The notes beneath the pieces were generated by a model that did no database searches, was not told the origin of the DNA, and saw nothing but the letters and a program-made list of their open reading frames with translations. Position numbers and translations under genes: made by a program. Below, piece by piece: positions 33,201 through 44,990 of a stretch of DNA of 64,000 bases. How positions within the stretch are numbered: position 1 is the stretch's first letter; the number at the start of each line of letters is the position of its first letter. The stretch covers positions 248,001-312,000 of the forward strand of contig OZ025255.1 of NCBI GenBank assembly GCA_964019135.1, given 5' to 3'. The stretch comes from Arenicola marina. Lineage: Eukaryota; Annelida; Polychaeta; Arenicolidae.

Positions 33201-34476
33201 GTCCATGGGGTGTAAGCCCTAGCTATCTCAGTCAGTCTTGCCGTCCCTGGTGTGTAATCCCTAGCTATCTCAGTCAGTCTTGCCGTCCCTGGGGTGTAAG
33301 CCCCAGCTATCTCAGTCAGTCTTGCCGTCCCTGGGGTGTAAGCCCTAGCTATCTCAGTCTTGCCGTCCCTAGCTATCTCAGTCAGTCTTGCCAGTTCTGG
33401 GGTGTAAGCCCTAGCTATCTCAGTAGGTCTTGACAGTTCTTGGGTGTAAGCCCTAGCTATCTCAGTCAGTCTCGCCGTCCCTGGGGTGTAAACCCTAGCT
33501 ATCTCAGTCAGTCTCAGCGTCCCTGGGGTGTAAGCCGTACCTATCTCAGTCAGTCTTGCCGTCCATGGGGTGTAAGCCCTAGCTATCTCAGTCAGTCTTG
33601 CCGTCCCTGGTGTGTAATCCCTAGCTATCTCAGTCAGTCTTGCCGTCCCTGGGGTGTAAGCCCCAGCTATCTCAGTCAGTCTTGCCGTCCCTGGGGTGTA
33701 AGCCCTAGCTATCTCAGTCTTGCCGTCCCTAGCTATCTCAGTCAGTCTTGCCAGTTCTGGGGTGTAAGCCCTAGCTATCTCAGTAGGTCTTGACAGTTCT
33801 TGGGTGTAAGCCCTAGCTATCTCAGTCAGTCTCGCCGTCCCTGGGGTGTAAACCCTAGCTATCTCAGTCAGTCTTGCCGTCCCTGGGGTGTAAGTCCTAG
33901 CTATCTCAGTCAGTCTTGACAGTTCTTGGGTGTAAGCCCTAGCTATCTCAGTCAGTCGTGCGGTCCCTGAGGTGTAAGCCCTAGCTATCTCACTCAGTCT
34001 TGTCGTCCCTGGGGTGTAAGCCCTAGCTATCTCAGTCAGTCTTGCCGTCCCTGGGGTGTAATCCCTAGCTATCTCAGTCAGTCTTGCCGTCCCTGGGGTG
34101 TAAGCCCTAGCTATCTCAGTCAGTCCTGCCAGTTCTGGGGTGCAAGCCCTAGCTATCTCAGTCAGTGTTGCCGTCCCTGGGGTGTAAGCTCTAGCTATCT
34201 CAGTCAGTCTTGCCGTCCCTGGGGTGTAATCCCTAGCTATCTCAGTCAGTCTTGCCGTCCCTGGGGTGTAAGCCCTAGCTATCTCAGTCAGCCTTGCCAT
34301 CCCTGGGGTGTAAGCCCTAGCTATCTCAGTAAATCTTGCCGTCCCTGGGGTGTAAGCCCTAGCTATCTCAGTCAGTCTTGCCGTCCATGGGGTGTAAGCC
34401 CTAGCTATCTCAGTCAGTCTTGCCGTCCCTGGGGTGTGAGCCCTAGCTATCTCAGTCAGTCTTGTGGTCCCTGAGA
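27288..34476. repeat. Nested higher-order repeat of 2100 / 2478 / 2610 bp
   Basis: Inside the first 7188-bp copy, the CCTGAGAGGTAAG and TTGCGTTTAAG markers repeat at 2100 bp (27368 to 29468), 2478 bp (29468 to 31946) and 2610 bp (31946 to 34556). The middle module contains an internal repeat of the run from GTAAGACC to GCGAGTTCTGG (about 29690-29970 and 30060-30350). The third module ends in the two 360-bp copies. The same order is repeated in the second 7188-bp copy, so the nesting predates the large duplication. Confidence 0.85.
33143..33862. repeat. 360-bp tandem duplication (two copies)
   Basis: Two direct copies lie at about 33143-33502 and 33503-33862. Each starts with CAGTCTCAGCGTCC, then CCGTACCTATC, CCGTCCATGG, GGTGTGTAATCC, one 24-bp short unit, and the CAGTAGGTCTTGACAGTTC unit. 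The length is 9 units minus 18 bp. The same pair is present in the second 7188-bp copy at about 40331-41050. Confidence 0.92.
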
Positions 34477-37400
34477 GGTAAGCCCTAACTATCTCAGTCA
34501 GTCTTGCCGTCCCTGGGGTGTAAGCGCTAACTATCTCAGTCAGTGTTTCCGTCCCTTGCGTTTAAGCCCTAGCTATCTCAGTCAGTCTTGCCATCCCTGG
34601 GGTGTAAGCCCTAGCTATCTCAGTCTGTCTTGCCGTCCCTGGGGTGTAAGCCCTAGCTATCTCAGTCAGTCTTGCCGTCCCTGGGGTGTAAGCCCTAGCT
34701 ATCTCACTCAGTCTTGCCGTCCCTGGGGTGTAAGCCCTAGCTATCTCAGTCAGTCTTGCCGTTCCTGGGGTGTAATACCTAGCTATCTCAGTCAGTTTTG
34801 CCATCCCTGGGGTGTAAGCCCTTGCTATCTCAGTCAGTCTTGCCGTCCCTGGGGTGTAAGCCCTAGGTATCGCAGTCAGTCTTGCCGTCCCTGGGGTGTA
34901 AGCCGTAGCTATCTCAGTCAGTCTTGCCGTCCCTGGGGTGTAAGCCCCAGCTATCTCAGTGAGTCTTGCCGTCCCTGGGGTGTAAGCCCTAGCTATCTCA
35001 GTGATTCTTGCCGTCCCTGGGGTGTAAGCCCTAGCTATCTTAGTCAGTCTTGCGAGTTCTGGGGTGTAAGCCCTAGCTATCTCAGTCAGTCCTGCCAGTT
35101 CTGGGGTGTAAGCCCTAGCTATCTCAGTCAGTGTTGCCGTCCCTGGGGTGTAAGCTCTAGCTATCTCAGTCAGTCTTGCCGTCCCTGGGGTGTAAGCCCT
35201 AGCTATCTCAGTCAGTCTTGCCGTCCCTGACGTGTCAGCCCTAGCTATCTCAGTCAGTTTTGCCATCCCTGGGGTGTAAGCCCTAGCTATCTCAGTAAGT
35301 CTTGCCGTCCCTGGGGTGTAATCCCTAGCTATCTCAGTCAGTCTTGGCGTCCCTGGGGTGTAAGCCCTAGCTATCTCAGTCAGTGTAGCCGTCCCTGGGG
35401 TGTAAGCCCTAGCTATCTCAGTCAGTCTTGCCGTTCTTGGGGTGTAAGCCCTAGCTATCTCAGTAAGTCTTGCCGTCTCTTGGGTGTAAGCCCTAGCTAT
35501 CTCAGTCAGTCTTGGCGTCCCTGGGGTGTAAACCCTAGCTATCTCAGTCAGTGTTGCCGTCCCTGGGGTGTATGCCCTGGCTATCTCAGTCCGTCCTGCC
35601 GTCCCTGGGGTGTAAGACCTAGCTATCTCAGTCAGTCTTGCCGTCCCTGGGGTGTAGGCCCTAGCTATCTCAGTCAGTCTTGCCAGTTCTGGGGTGTAAG
35701 CCCTAGCTATCTCAGTCAGTCTCGCCGTCCCTGGGGTGTAAACCCTAGCTATCTCAGTCAGTGTTGCCGTCCCTGGGGTGTAAGCCCTAGCTATCTCAGT
35801 CAGTCTTGACAGTTCTTGGGTGTAAGCCCTAGCTATCTCAGTCAGTCTTGCCGTCCCTGGGGTGTAATCCCTGGCTATCTCAGTCAGTCTTGCCGTCCCT
35901 GGGGTGTAAGCCCTAGCTATCTCAGTCAGTCTTGCCATCCCTGGGGTGTAAGCCGTAGCTATCTCAGTAAGTCTTGCCGTCCCTGGGGTGTAAGCCCTAG
36001 CTATCTCAGTCCGTCCTGCCGTCCCTGGGGTGTAAGACCTAGCTATCTCAGTCAGTCTTGCCGTCCCTGGGGTGTAGGCCCTAGCTAACTCAGTCAGTCT
36101 TGCCGTCCCTGGGGTGTAAGCCCTAGCTATCTCAGTCAGTCTTGCCGTCCTTGGGGTGTACGCCCTAGCTATCTCAGTGAGTCTTGCCGTCCCTGGGGTG
36201 TAAGCCCTAGCTATCTCAGTCAGTCCTGCCAGTTCTGGGGTGCAAGCCCTAGCTATCTCAGTCAGTGTTGCCGGCCCTGGGGTGTAAGCTCTAGCTATCT
36301 CAGTCAGTCTTGCCGTCCCTGGGGTGTAATCCCTAGCTATCTCAGTCAGTCTTGCCGTCCCTGGGGTGTAAGCCCTAGCTATCTCAGTCAGTCTTGCCAT
36401 CCCTGGGGTGTAAGCCCTAGCTATCTCAGTAAATCTTGCCGTCCCTGGGGTGTAAGCCCTAGCTATCTCAGTCAGTCTTGCCGTCCCTGGGGTGTAAGCC
36501 CTAGCTATCTCAGTCAGTCTTGCCGTCCCTGGGGTGTGAGCCCTAGCTATCTCAGTCAGTCTTGTGGTCCCTGAGAGGTAAGCCCTAACTATCTCAGTCA
36601 GTCTTGCCGTCCCTGGGGTGTAAGCGCTAGCTATCTCAGTCAGTGTTTCCGTGCCTTGCGTTTAAGCCCTAGCTATCTCAGTCAGTCTTGCCATCCCTGG
36701 GGTGTAAGCCCTAGCTATCTCAGTCTGTCTTGCCGTCCCTGGGGTGTAAGCCCTAGCTAACTCAGTCAGTCTTGCCGTCCCTGGGGTGTAAGCCCTAGGT
36801 ATCTCACTCAGTCTTGCCGTCCCTGGGGTGTAAGCCCTAGCTATCTCAGTCAGTCTTGCCGTTCCTGGGGTGTAAGACCTAGCTATCTCAGTCAGTTTTG
36901 CCATCCCTGGGGTGTAAGCCCTTGCTATCTCAGTCAGTCTTGCCGTCCCTGGGGTGTAAGCCCTAGCTATCGCAGTCAGTCTTGCCGTCCCTGGGGTGTA
37001 AGCCGTAGCTATCTCAGTCAGTCTTGCCGTCCCTGGGGTGTAAGCCCCAGCTATCTCAGTGAGTCTTGCCGTCCCTGGGGTGTAAGCCCTAGCTATCTCA
37101 GTGATTCTTGCCGTCCCTGGGGTGTAGGCCCTAGCTATCTTAGTCAGTCTTGCGAGTTCTGGGGTGTAAGCCCTAGCTATCTCAGTCAGTCCTGCCAGTT
37201 CTGGGGTGTAAGCCCTAGCTATCTCAGTCAGTCTTGCCGTTCCTGGGGTGTAAGACCTAGCTATCTCAGTCAGTTTTGCCATCCCTGGGGTGTAAGCCCT
37301 TGCTATCTCAGTCAGTCTTGCCGTCCCTGGGGTGTAAGCCCTAGCTATCGCAGTCAGTCTTGCCGTCCCTGGGGTGTAAGCCGTAGCTATCTCAGTCAGT

Positions 37401-40400
37401 CTTGCCGTCCCTGGGGTGTAAGCCCCAGCTATCTCAGTCAGTCTTGCCGTCCCTGGGGTGTAAGCCCTAGCTATCTCAGTGATTCTTGCCGTCCCTGGGG
37501 TGTAAGCCCTAGCTATCTTAGTCAGTCTTGCGAGTTCTGGGGTGTAAGCCCTAGCTATCTCAGTCAGTCCTGCCAGTTCTGGGGTGTAAGCCCTAGCTAT
37601 CTCAGTCAGTGTTGCCGTCCCTGGGGTGTAAGCTCTAGCTATCTCAGTCAGCCTTGCCGTCCCTGGGGTGTAAGCCCTAGCTATCTCAGTCAGTCTTGCC
37701 GTCCCTGGGGTGTCAGCCCTAGCTATCTCAGTCAGTTTTGCCATCCCTGGGGTGTAAGCCCTAGCTATCTCAGTAAGTCTTGCCGTCCCTGGGGTGTAAT
37801 CCCTAGCTATCTCAGTCAGTCTTGGCGTCCCTGGGGTGTAAGCCCTAGCTATCTCAGTCAGTGTAGCCGTCCCTGGGGTGTAAGCCCTAGCTATCTCAGT
37901 CAGTCTTGCCGTTCTTGGGGTGTAAGCCCTAGCTATCTCAGTAAGTCTTGCCGTCTCTTGGGTGTAAGCCCTAGCTATCTCAGTCAGTCTTGGCGTCCCT
38001 GGGGTGTAAACCCTAGCTATCTCAGTCAGTGTTGCCGTCCCTGGGGTGTATGCCCTGGCTATCTCAGTCCGTCCTGCCGTCCCTGGGGTGTAAGACCTAG
38101 CTATCTCAGTCAGTCTTGCCGTCCCTGGGGTGTAGGCCCTAGCTATCTCAGTCAGTCTTGCCAGTTCTGGGGTGTAAGCCCTAGCTATCTCAGTCAGTCT
38201 CGCCGTCCCTGGGGTGTAAACCCTAGCTATCTCAGTCAGTGTTGCCGTCCCTGGGGTGTAAGCCCTAGCTATCTCAGTCAGTCTTGACAGTTCTTGGGTG
38301 TAAGCCCTAGCTATCTCAGTCAGTCTTGCCGTCCCTGGGGTGTAATCCCTGGCTATCTCAGTCAGTCTTGCCGTCCCTGGGGTGTAAGCCCTAGCTATCT
38401 CAGTCAGTCTTGCCATCCCTGGGGTGTAAGCCGTAGCTATCTCAGTAAGTCTTGCCGTCCCTGGGGTGTAAGCCCTAGCTATCTCAGTCCGTCCTGCCGT
38501 CCCTGGGGTGTAAGACCTAGCTATCTCAGTCAGTCTTGCCGTCCCTGGGGTGTAGGCCCTAGCTAACTCAGTCAGTCTTGCCGTCCCTGCGGTGTAAGCC
38601 CTAGCTATCTCAGTCAGTCTTGCCGTCCCTGGGGTGTACGCCCTAGCTATCTCAGTGAGTCTTGCCGTCCCTGGGGTGTAAGCCCTAGCTATCTCAGTCA
38701 GTCCTGCCAGTTCTGGGGTGCAAGCCCTAGCTATCTCAGTCAGTGTTGCCGTCCCTGGGGTGTAAGCTCTAGCTATCTCAGTCAGTCTTGCCGTCCCTGG
38801 GGTGTAATCCCTAGCTATCTCAGTCAGTCTTGCCGTCCCTGGGGTGTAAGCCCTAGCTATCTCAGTCAGTCTTGCCATCCCTGGGGTGTAAGCCCTAGCT
38901 ATCTCAGTAAATCTTGCCGTCCCTGGGGTGTAAGCCCTAGCTATCTCAGTCAGTCTTGCCGTCCCTGGGGTGTAAGCCCTAGCTATCTCAGTCAGTCTTG
39001 CCGTCCCTGGGGTGTGAGCCCTAGCTATCTCAGTCAGTCTTGTGGTCCCTGAGATGTAAGCCCTAACTATCTCAGTCAGTCTTGCCGTCCCTGGGGTGTA
39101 AGCGCTAGCTATCTCAGTCAGTGTTTCCGTGCCTTGCGTTTAAGCCCTAGCTATCTCAGTCAGTCTTGCCATCCCTGGGGTGTAAGCCCTAGCTATCTCA
39201 GTCTGTCTTGCCGTCCCTGGGGTGTAAGCCCTAGCTATCTCAGTCAGTCTTGCCGTCCCTGGGGTGTAAGCCCTAGGTATCTCACTCAGTCTTGCCGTCC
39301 CTGGGGTGTAAGCCCTAGCTATGTCAGTCAGTCTTGCCGTTCCTGGGGTGTAAGACCTACCTATCTCAGTCAGTTTTGCCATCCCTGGGGTGTAAGCCCT
39401 TGCTATCTCAGTCAGTCTTGCCGTCCCTGGGGTGTAAGCCCTAGCTATCGCAGTCAGTCTTGCCGTCCCTGGGGTGTAAGCCGTAGCTATCTCAGTCAGT
39501 CTTGCCGTCCCTGGGGTGTAAGCCCCAGCTATCTCAGTGAGTCTTGCCGTCCCTGGGGTGTAAGCCCTAGCTATCTCAGTGATTCTTGCCGTCCCTGGGG
39601 TGTAAGCCCTAGCTATCTTAGTCAGTCTTGCGAGTTCTGGGGTGTAAGCCCTAGCTATCTCAGTCAGTCCTGCCAGTTCTGGGGTGTAAGCCCTAGCTAT
39701 CTCAGTCAGTGTTGCCGTCCCTGGGGTGTAAGCTCTAGCTATCTCAGTCAGTCTTGCCGTCCCTGGGGTGTAAGCCCTAGCTATCTCAGTCAGTCTTGCC
39801 GTCCCTGGGGTGTCAGCCCTAGCTATCTCAGTCAGTTTTGCCATCCCTGGGGTGTAAGCCCTAGCTATCTCAGTAAGTCTTGCCGTCCCTGGGGTGTAAT
39901 CCCTAGCTATCTCAGTCAGTCTTGGCGTCCCTGGGGTGTAAGCCCTAGCTATCTCAGTCAGTGTAGCCGTCCCTGGGGTGTAAGCCCTAGCTATCTCAGT
40001 CAGTCTTGCCGTTCTTGGGGTGTAAGCCCTAGCTATCTCAGTAAGTCTTGCCGTCTCTTGGGTGTAAGCCCTAGCTATCTCAGTCAGTCTTGGCGTCCCT
40101 GGGGTGTAAACCCTAGCTATCTCAGTCAGTGTTGCCGTCCCTGGGGTGTATGCCCTGGCTATCTCAGTCCGTCCTGCCGTCCCTGGGGTGTAAGACCTAG
40201 CTATCTCAGTCAGTCTTGCCGTCCCTGGGGTGTAGGCCCTAGCTATCTCAGTCAGTCTTGCCGTCCCTGGGGTGTAAGCCCTAGCTATCTCAGTCAGTCT
40301 TGCCGTCCCTGGGGTGTAAGCCCTAACTATCTCAGTCAGTCTCAGCGTCCCTGGGGTGTAAGCCGTACCTATCTCAGTCAGTCTTGCCGTCCATGGGGTG

Positions 40401-41319
40401 TAAGCCCTAGCTATCTCAGTCAGTCTTGCCGTCCCTGGTGTGTAATCCCTAGCTATCTCAGTCAGTCTTGCCGTCCCTGGGGTGTAAGCCCCAGCTATCT
40501 CAGTCAGTCTTGCCGTCCCTGGGGTGTAAGCCCTAGCTATCTCAGTCTTGCCGTCCCTAGCTATCTCAGTCAGTCTTGCCAGTTCTGGGGTGTAAGCCCT
40601 AGCTATCTCAGTAGGTCTTGACAGTTCTTGGGTGTAAGCCCTAGCTATCTCAGTCAGTCTCGCCGTCCCTGGGGTGTAAACCCTAGCTATCTCAGTCAGT
40701 CTCAGCGTCCCTGGGGTGTAAGCCGTACCTATCTCAGTCAGTCTTGCCGTCCATGGGGTGTAAGCCCTAGCTATCTCAGTCAGTCTTGCCGTCCCTGGTG
40801 TGTAATCCCTAGCTATCTCAGTCAGTCTTGCCGTCCCTGGGGTGTAAGCCCCAGCTATCTCAGTCAGTCTTGCCGTCCCTGGGGTGTAAGCCCTAGCTAT
40901 CTCAGTCTTGCCGTCCCTAGCTATCTCAGTCAGTCTTGCCAGTTCTGGGGTGTAAGCCCTAGCTATCTCAGTAGGTCTTGACAGTTCTTGGGTGTAAGCC
41001 CTAGCTATCTCAGTCAGTCTCGCCGTCCCTGGGGTGTAAACCCTAGCTATCTCAGTCAGTCTTGCCGTCACTGGGGTGTAAGTCCTAGCTATCTCAGTCA
41101 GTCTTGACAGTTCTTGGGTGTAAGCCCTAGCTATCTCAGTCAGTCGTGCGGTCCCTGAGGTGTAAGCCCTAGCTATCTCACTCAGTCTTGTCGTCCCTGG
41201 GGTGTAAGCCCTAGCTATCTCAGTCAGTCTTGCCGTCCCTGGGGTGTAATCCCTAGCTATCTCAGTCAGTCTTGCCGTCCCTGGGGTGTAAGCCCTAGCT
41301 ATCTCAGTCAGTCTTGCCA

Positions 41320-44300
41320 TCCCTGGGGTGTAAGCCGTAGCTATCTCAGTAAGTCCTGCCGTCCCTGGGGTGTAAGCCCTAGCTATCTCAGTCAGTCTTG
41401 CCGTCCCTGGGGTGTAAGGCCCAGCTATCTCAGTCAGTGTTGCCGTCCCTGGGGTGTAAGCCCTAGCTAACTCAGTCAGTCTTGCCGTCCCTGGGGTGTA
41501 AGCCCTAGCTATCTCAGTCAGTCTTGCCGTCCCTGGGGTGTAAGCCCCAGCTATCTCAGTCAGTCTTGCCGTACCTGGGGTGTAAGCCCTAGCTATCTCA
41601 GTCAGCGTTGCCGTCCCTGGTGTGTAAGCCCTAGCTATCTCAGTCAGTCCTGTGGTCCCTGTGAGGTAAGCCCTAGCTATCTCAGTCAGTCTTGCCGTCC
41701 CTGGGGTGTAAGCCCTAGCTATCTCAGTCAGTGTTGCCTTCCCTGGGGTTTAAGCCCTAGCTATCTCAGTCAGTCTTGCCGTCCCTGGGGTGTAAGCCCT
41801 AGCTATCTCAGTCAGTCTTGCCGTCCCTGGGGTGTAAGCCCTAGCTATCTCAGTCAGTGTTGCCGTCCCTGGGGTGTAAGCCCTAGCTATCTCACTCAGT
41901 CTTGCCGTCCCTGGGGTGTAAGCCCTAGCTATCTCAGTCAGTATTGCCGTCCCTGGGGTGTAAGCCCTAGCTATCTCAGTCAGTCTTGGCGTCCCTGGGG
42001 TGTAAGCCCTAGCTATCTCACTCAGTCTTGCCGTCCCTGGGGTGTAAGCCCTAGCTATCTCAGTCAGCGTTGCCGTCCCTGGTGTGTAAGCCCTAGCTAT
42101 CTCAGTCAGTCTTGGCGTCCCTGGGGTGTAAGCCCTAGCTATCTCAGTCAGTCTTGCCGTTCCTGGGGTGTAATCCCTAGCTATCTCAGTCCGTCCTGCC
42201 GTCCCTGACGTGTAAGACCTAGCTATCGCAGTCAGTCTTGCCGTCCCTGGGATGTAGGCCCTAGCTATCTCAGTCAGTCTTGCCGTTCCTGGGGTGTAAG
42301 CCCTAGCTATCTCAGTCAGTCTTACCGTCCCTGGGGTGTAAACCCTAGCTATCTCAGTCAGTCTTGCCGTCCCTGGGGTGTAAGCCCTAACTATCTCAGT
42401 CAGTCTCAGCGTCCTTGGGGTGTAAGCCGTAGCTATCTCAGTCAGTCTTGCCGTCCATGGGGTGTAAGCCCTAGCTATCTCAGTCAGTCTTGCCGTCCCT
42501 GGGGTGTAATCCCTAGCTATCTCAGTCAGTCTTGCCGTCCCTGGGGTGTAAGCCCTAGCTATCTCAGTCTTGCCGTCCCAAGCTATCTCAGTCAGTCTTG
42601 CCAGTTCTGGGGTGTAAGCTGTAGCTATCTCAGTCAGTCTTGCCGTCCCTGGGGTGTAATCCCGAGCTATCTCAGTCAGTCTTGCCGTCCCTGGGGTGTC
42701 AGCCCTAGCTATCTCAGTCAGTTTTGCCATCCCTGGGGTGTAAGCCCTAGCTATCTCAGTAAGTCTTGCCGTCCCTGGGGGGTAATCCCTAGCTATCTCA
42801 GTCAGTCTTGGCGTCCCTGGGGTGTAAGCCCTAGCTATCTCAGTCAGTGTTGCCGTCCCTGGGGTGTAAGCCCTAGCTATCTCAGTCCGTCCTGCCGTCC
42901 CTGGGGTGTAAGACCTAGCTATCTCAGTCAGTCTTGCCGTCCCTGTGGTGTAGGCCCTAGCTATCTCAGTCAGTCTTGCCGTCCCTGGGGTGTAAGCCCT
43001 AGCTATCTCAGTCAGTCTTGCCGTCCCTGGGGTGTAAGCCCTAACTATCTCAGTCAGTCTCAGCGTCCCTGGGGTGTAAGCCGTAGCTATCTCAGTCAGT
43101 CTTGCCGTCCATGGGGTGTAAGCCCTAGCTATCTCAGGCAGTCTTGCCGTCCCTGGTGTGTAATCCCTAGCTATCTCAGTCAGTCTTGCCGTCCCTGGGG
43201 TGTAAGCCCTAGCTATCTCAGTCTTGCCGTCCCTAGCTATCTCAGTCAGTCTTGCCGTCCCTGGAGTGTAAGCCCTAGCTATCTCAGTCTTGCCGTCCCT
43301 AGCTATCTCAGTCAGTCTTGCCAGTTCTGGAGTGTAAGCCCTAGCTATCTCAGTCAGTCTCGCCGTCCCTGGGGTGTAAACCCTAGCTGTCTCAGTCAGT
43401 CTTGCCGTCCCTGGGGTGTAAGTCCTAGCTATCTCAGTCAGTCTTGACAGTTCTTGGGTGTAAGCCCTAGCTATCTCAGTCAGTCTTGCCGTCCCTGAGG
43501 TGTAAGCCCTAGCTATCTCACTCAGTCTTGTCGTCCCTGGGGTGTAAGCCCTAGCTATCTCAGTCAGTCTTGCCGTCCCTGGGGTGTAATCCCTAGCTAT
43601 CTCAGTCAGTCTTGCCGTCCCTGGGGTGTAAGTCCTAGCTATCGCAGTCAGTCTTGCCATCCCTGGGGTGTAAGCCGTAGCTATCTCAGTAAGTCCTGCC
43701 GTCCCTGGGGTGTAAAGCCCAGCTATCTCAGTCAGTGTTGCCGTCCCTGGGGTGTAAGCCCTAGCTAACTCAGTCAGTCTTGCCGTCCCTGGGGTGTACG
43801 CCCTAGCTATCTCAGTCAGTCTTGCCGTCCCTGGGGTGTAAGCCCCAGCTATCTCAGTCAGTCTTGCCGTCCCTGGGGTGTAAGCCCTAACTATCTCAGT
43901 CAGTCTTGCCAGTTCTGGGGTGTAAGCCCTAGCTATCTTAGTCAGTCTTGCCAGTTCTGGGGTGTAAGCCCTAGCTATCTCAGTCAGCCCTGCCAGTTCT
44001 GGGGTGTAAGCCCTAGCTATCTCAGTCAGTTTTGCCATCCCTGGGGTGTAAGCCCTAGCTATCTCAGTAAGTCTTGCCGTCCCTGGGGTGTAAGCCCTAG
44101 CTATCTCAGTCAGTCTTGGCGTCCCTGGGGTGTAAGCCCTAGCTATCTCAGTCAGTCTTGCCGTTCTTGGGGTGTAAACCCTAGCTATCTCAGTCAGTGT
44201 TGCCGTCACTGGGGTGTAAGCCCTAGCTATCTCAGTCAGTCTTGACAGTTCTTGGGTGTAAGCCCTAGCTATCTCAGTCAGTCTTGCCGTCCCTGGGGTG

Positions 44301-44990
44301 TAATCCCTAGCTATCTCAGTCAGTCTTGCCGTCCCTGGGGTGTAAGCCCTAGCTATCTCAGTCAGTCTTGCCATCCCTGGGGTGTAAGCCGTAGCTATCT
44401 CAGTAAGTCTTGCCGTCCCTGGGGTGTAAGCCCTAGCTATCTCAGTCAGTCTTGCCGTCCCTGGGGTGTAAGCCCCAGCTATCTCAGTCAGTCTTGACGT
44501 CCCTGGGGTGTAAGCCCTAGGTAACTCAGTCAGTCTTGCCGTCCCTGGGGTGTAAGCCCTAGCTATCTCAGTCAGTCTTGCCGTCCCTGGGGTGTACGCC
44601 CTAGCTATCTCAGTGAGTCTTGCCGTCCCTGGGGTGTAAGCCCTAGCTATCTCAGTCAGTCCTGCCAGTTCTGGGGTGCAAGCCCTAGCTATCTCAGTCA
44701 GTGTTGCCGTCCCTGGGGTGTAAGCTCTAGCTATCTCAGTCAGTCTTGCCGTCCCTGGGGTGTAATTCCTAGCTATCTCAGTCAGTCATGACGTCCCTGG
44801 GATGTAAGCCCTAGCTATCTCAGTCAGTCTTGCCATCCCTGGGGTGTAAGCCCTAGCTATCTCAGTCAGTCTTGCCGTCCCTGGGGTGTAAGCCCTAGCT
44901 ATCTCAGTCAGTCTTGTGGTCCCTGTGAGGTAAGCCCTAACTATCTAAGTCAGTCTTGCCGTCCCTGGGGTGCGAGCCCTAGCTATCTCA
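41320..44990. repeat. Heterogeneous 42-bp units with no clear long period
   Basis: This is continuous array with no higher-order period that I can follow across the whole stretch. Local features are: a short series at 41600-42150 in which CAGCGTTGCC / GGTGTGTAAG and CAGTCTTGGCG units alternate; three 24-bp short units near 42561, 43215 and 43281, the last two 66 bp apart; and a CCAGTTCTGG-rich run at 43905-44010. Parts of 42.7-43.9 kb resemble the 1200-bp modules of 22.6-25.0 kb. Confidence 0.65.

Larger units (their letters stand above)
27050..41320. repeat. 7188-bp near-identical tandem duplication
   Basis: Every marker from about 27050 to 34130 recurs 7188 bp later, to about 41320. Examples are CAGCCTTGCCATCC at 27102/34290, CTTGCGTTTAAG at 27368/34556, TTGCCGGCCC at 29080/36268, CAGTGTAGCC at 30673/37861 and CAGTAGGTC at 33421/40609. 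The offset equals 172 units minus two 18-bp deletions, which matches the two short units in each copy. Comparing the copies through their translated minus frame I noticed only about three differences: 28963 C versus 36151 T; AAGCC versus AATCC near 31157/38345; and CGTCCCTGG versus CGTCACTGG near 33881/41069. Synonymous differences may have escaped me. About 110 bp at 34130-34240 is not part of the copy. A collapsed or duplicated haplotype in the assembly is an alternative. Confidence 0.92.
18490..43320. repeat. Twelve 24-bp short units (18 bp deleted in two steps)
   Basis: In these units CAGTCAGTCTTG has lost 4 bp (CAGTCTTG) and the next GTCCCTGGGG...CCCTAGC has lost 14 bp (GTCCCTAGC or GTCCCAAGC). 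Total loss is 18 bp, leaving a 24-bp unit. They lie near 18490, 21538, 23280, 24480, 26351, 33351, 33711, 40539, 40899, 42561, 43215 and 43281. They account exactly for the odd lengths 1200, 2880, 7188 and 360. They are absent before 18.4 kb and after 43.4 kb. Either loss alone would shift the frame; both together restore it. Confidence 0.9.
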
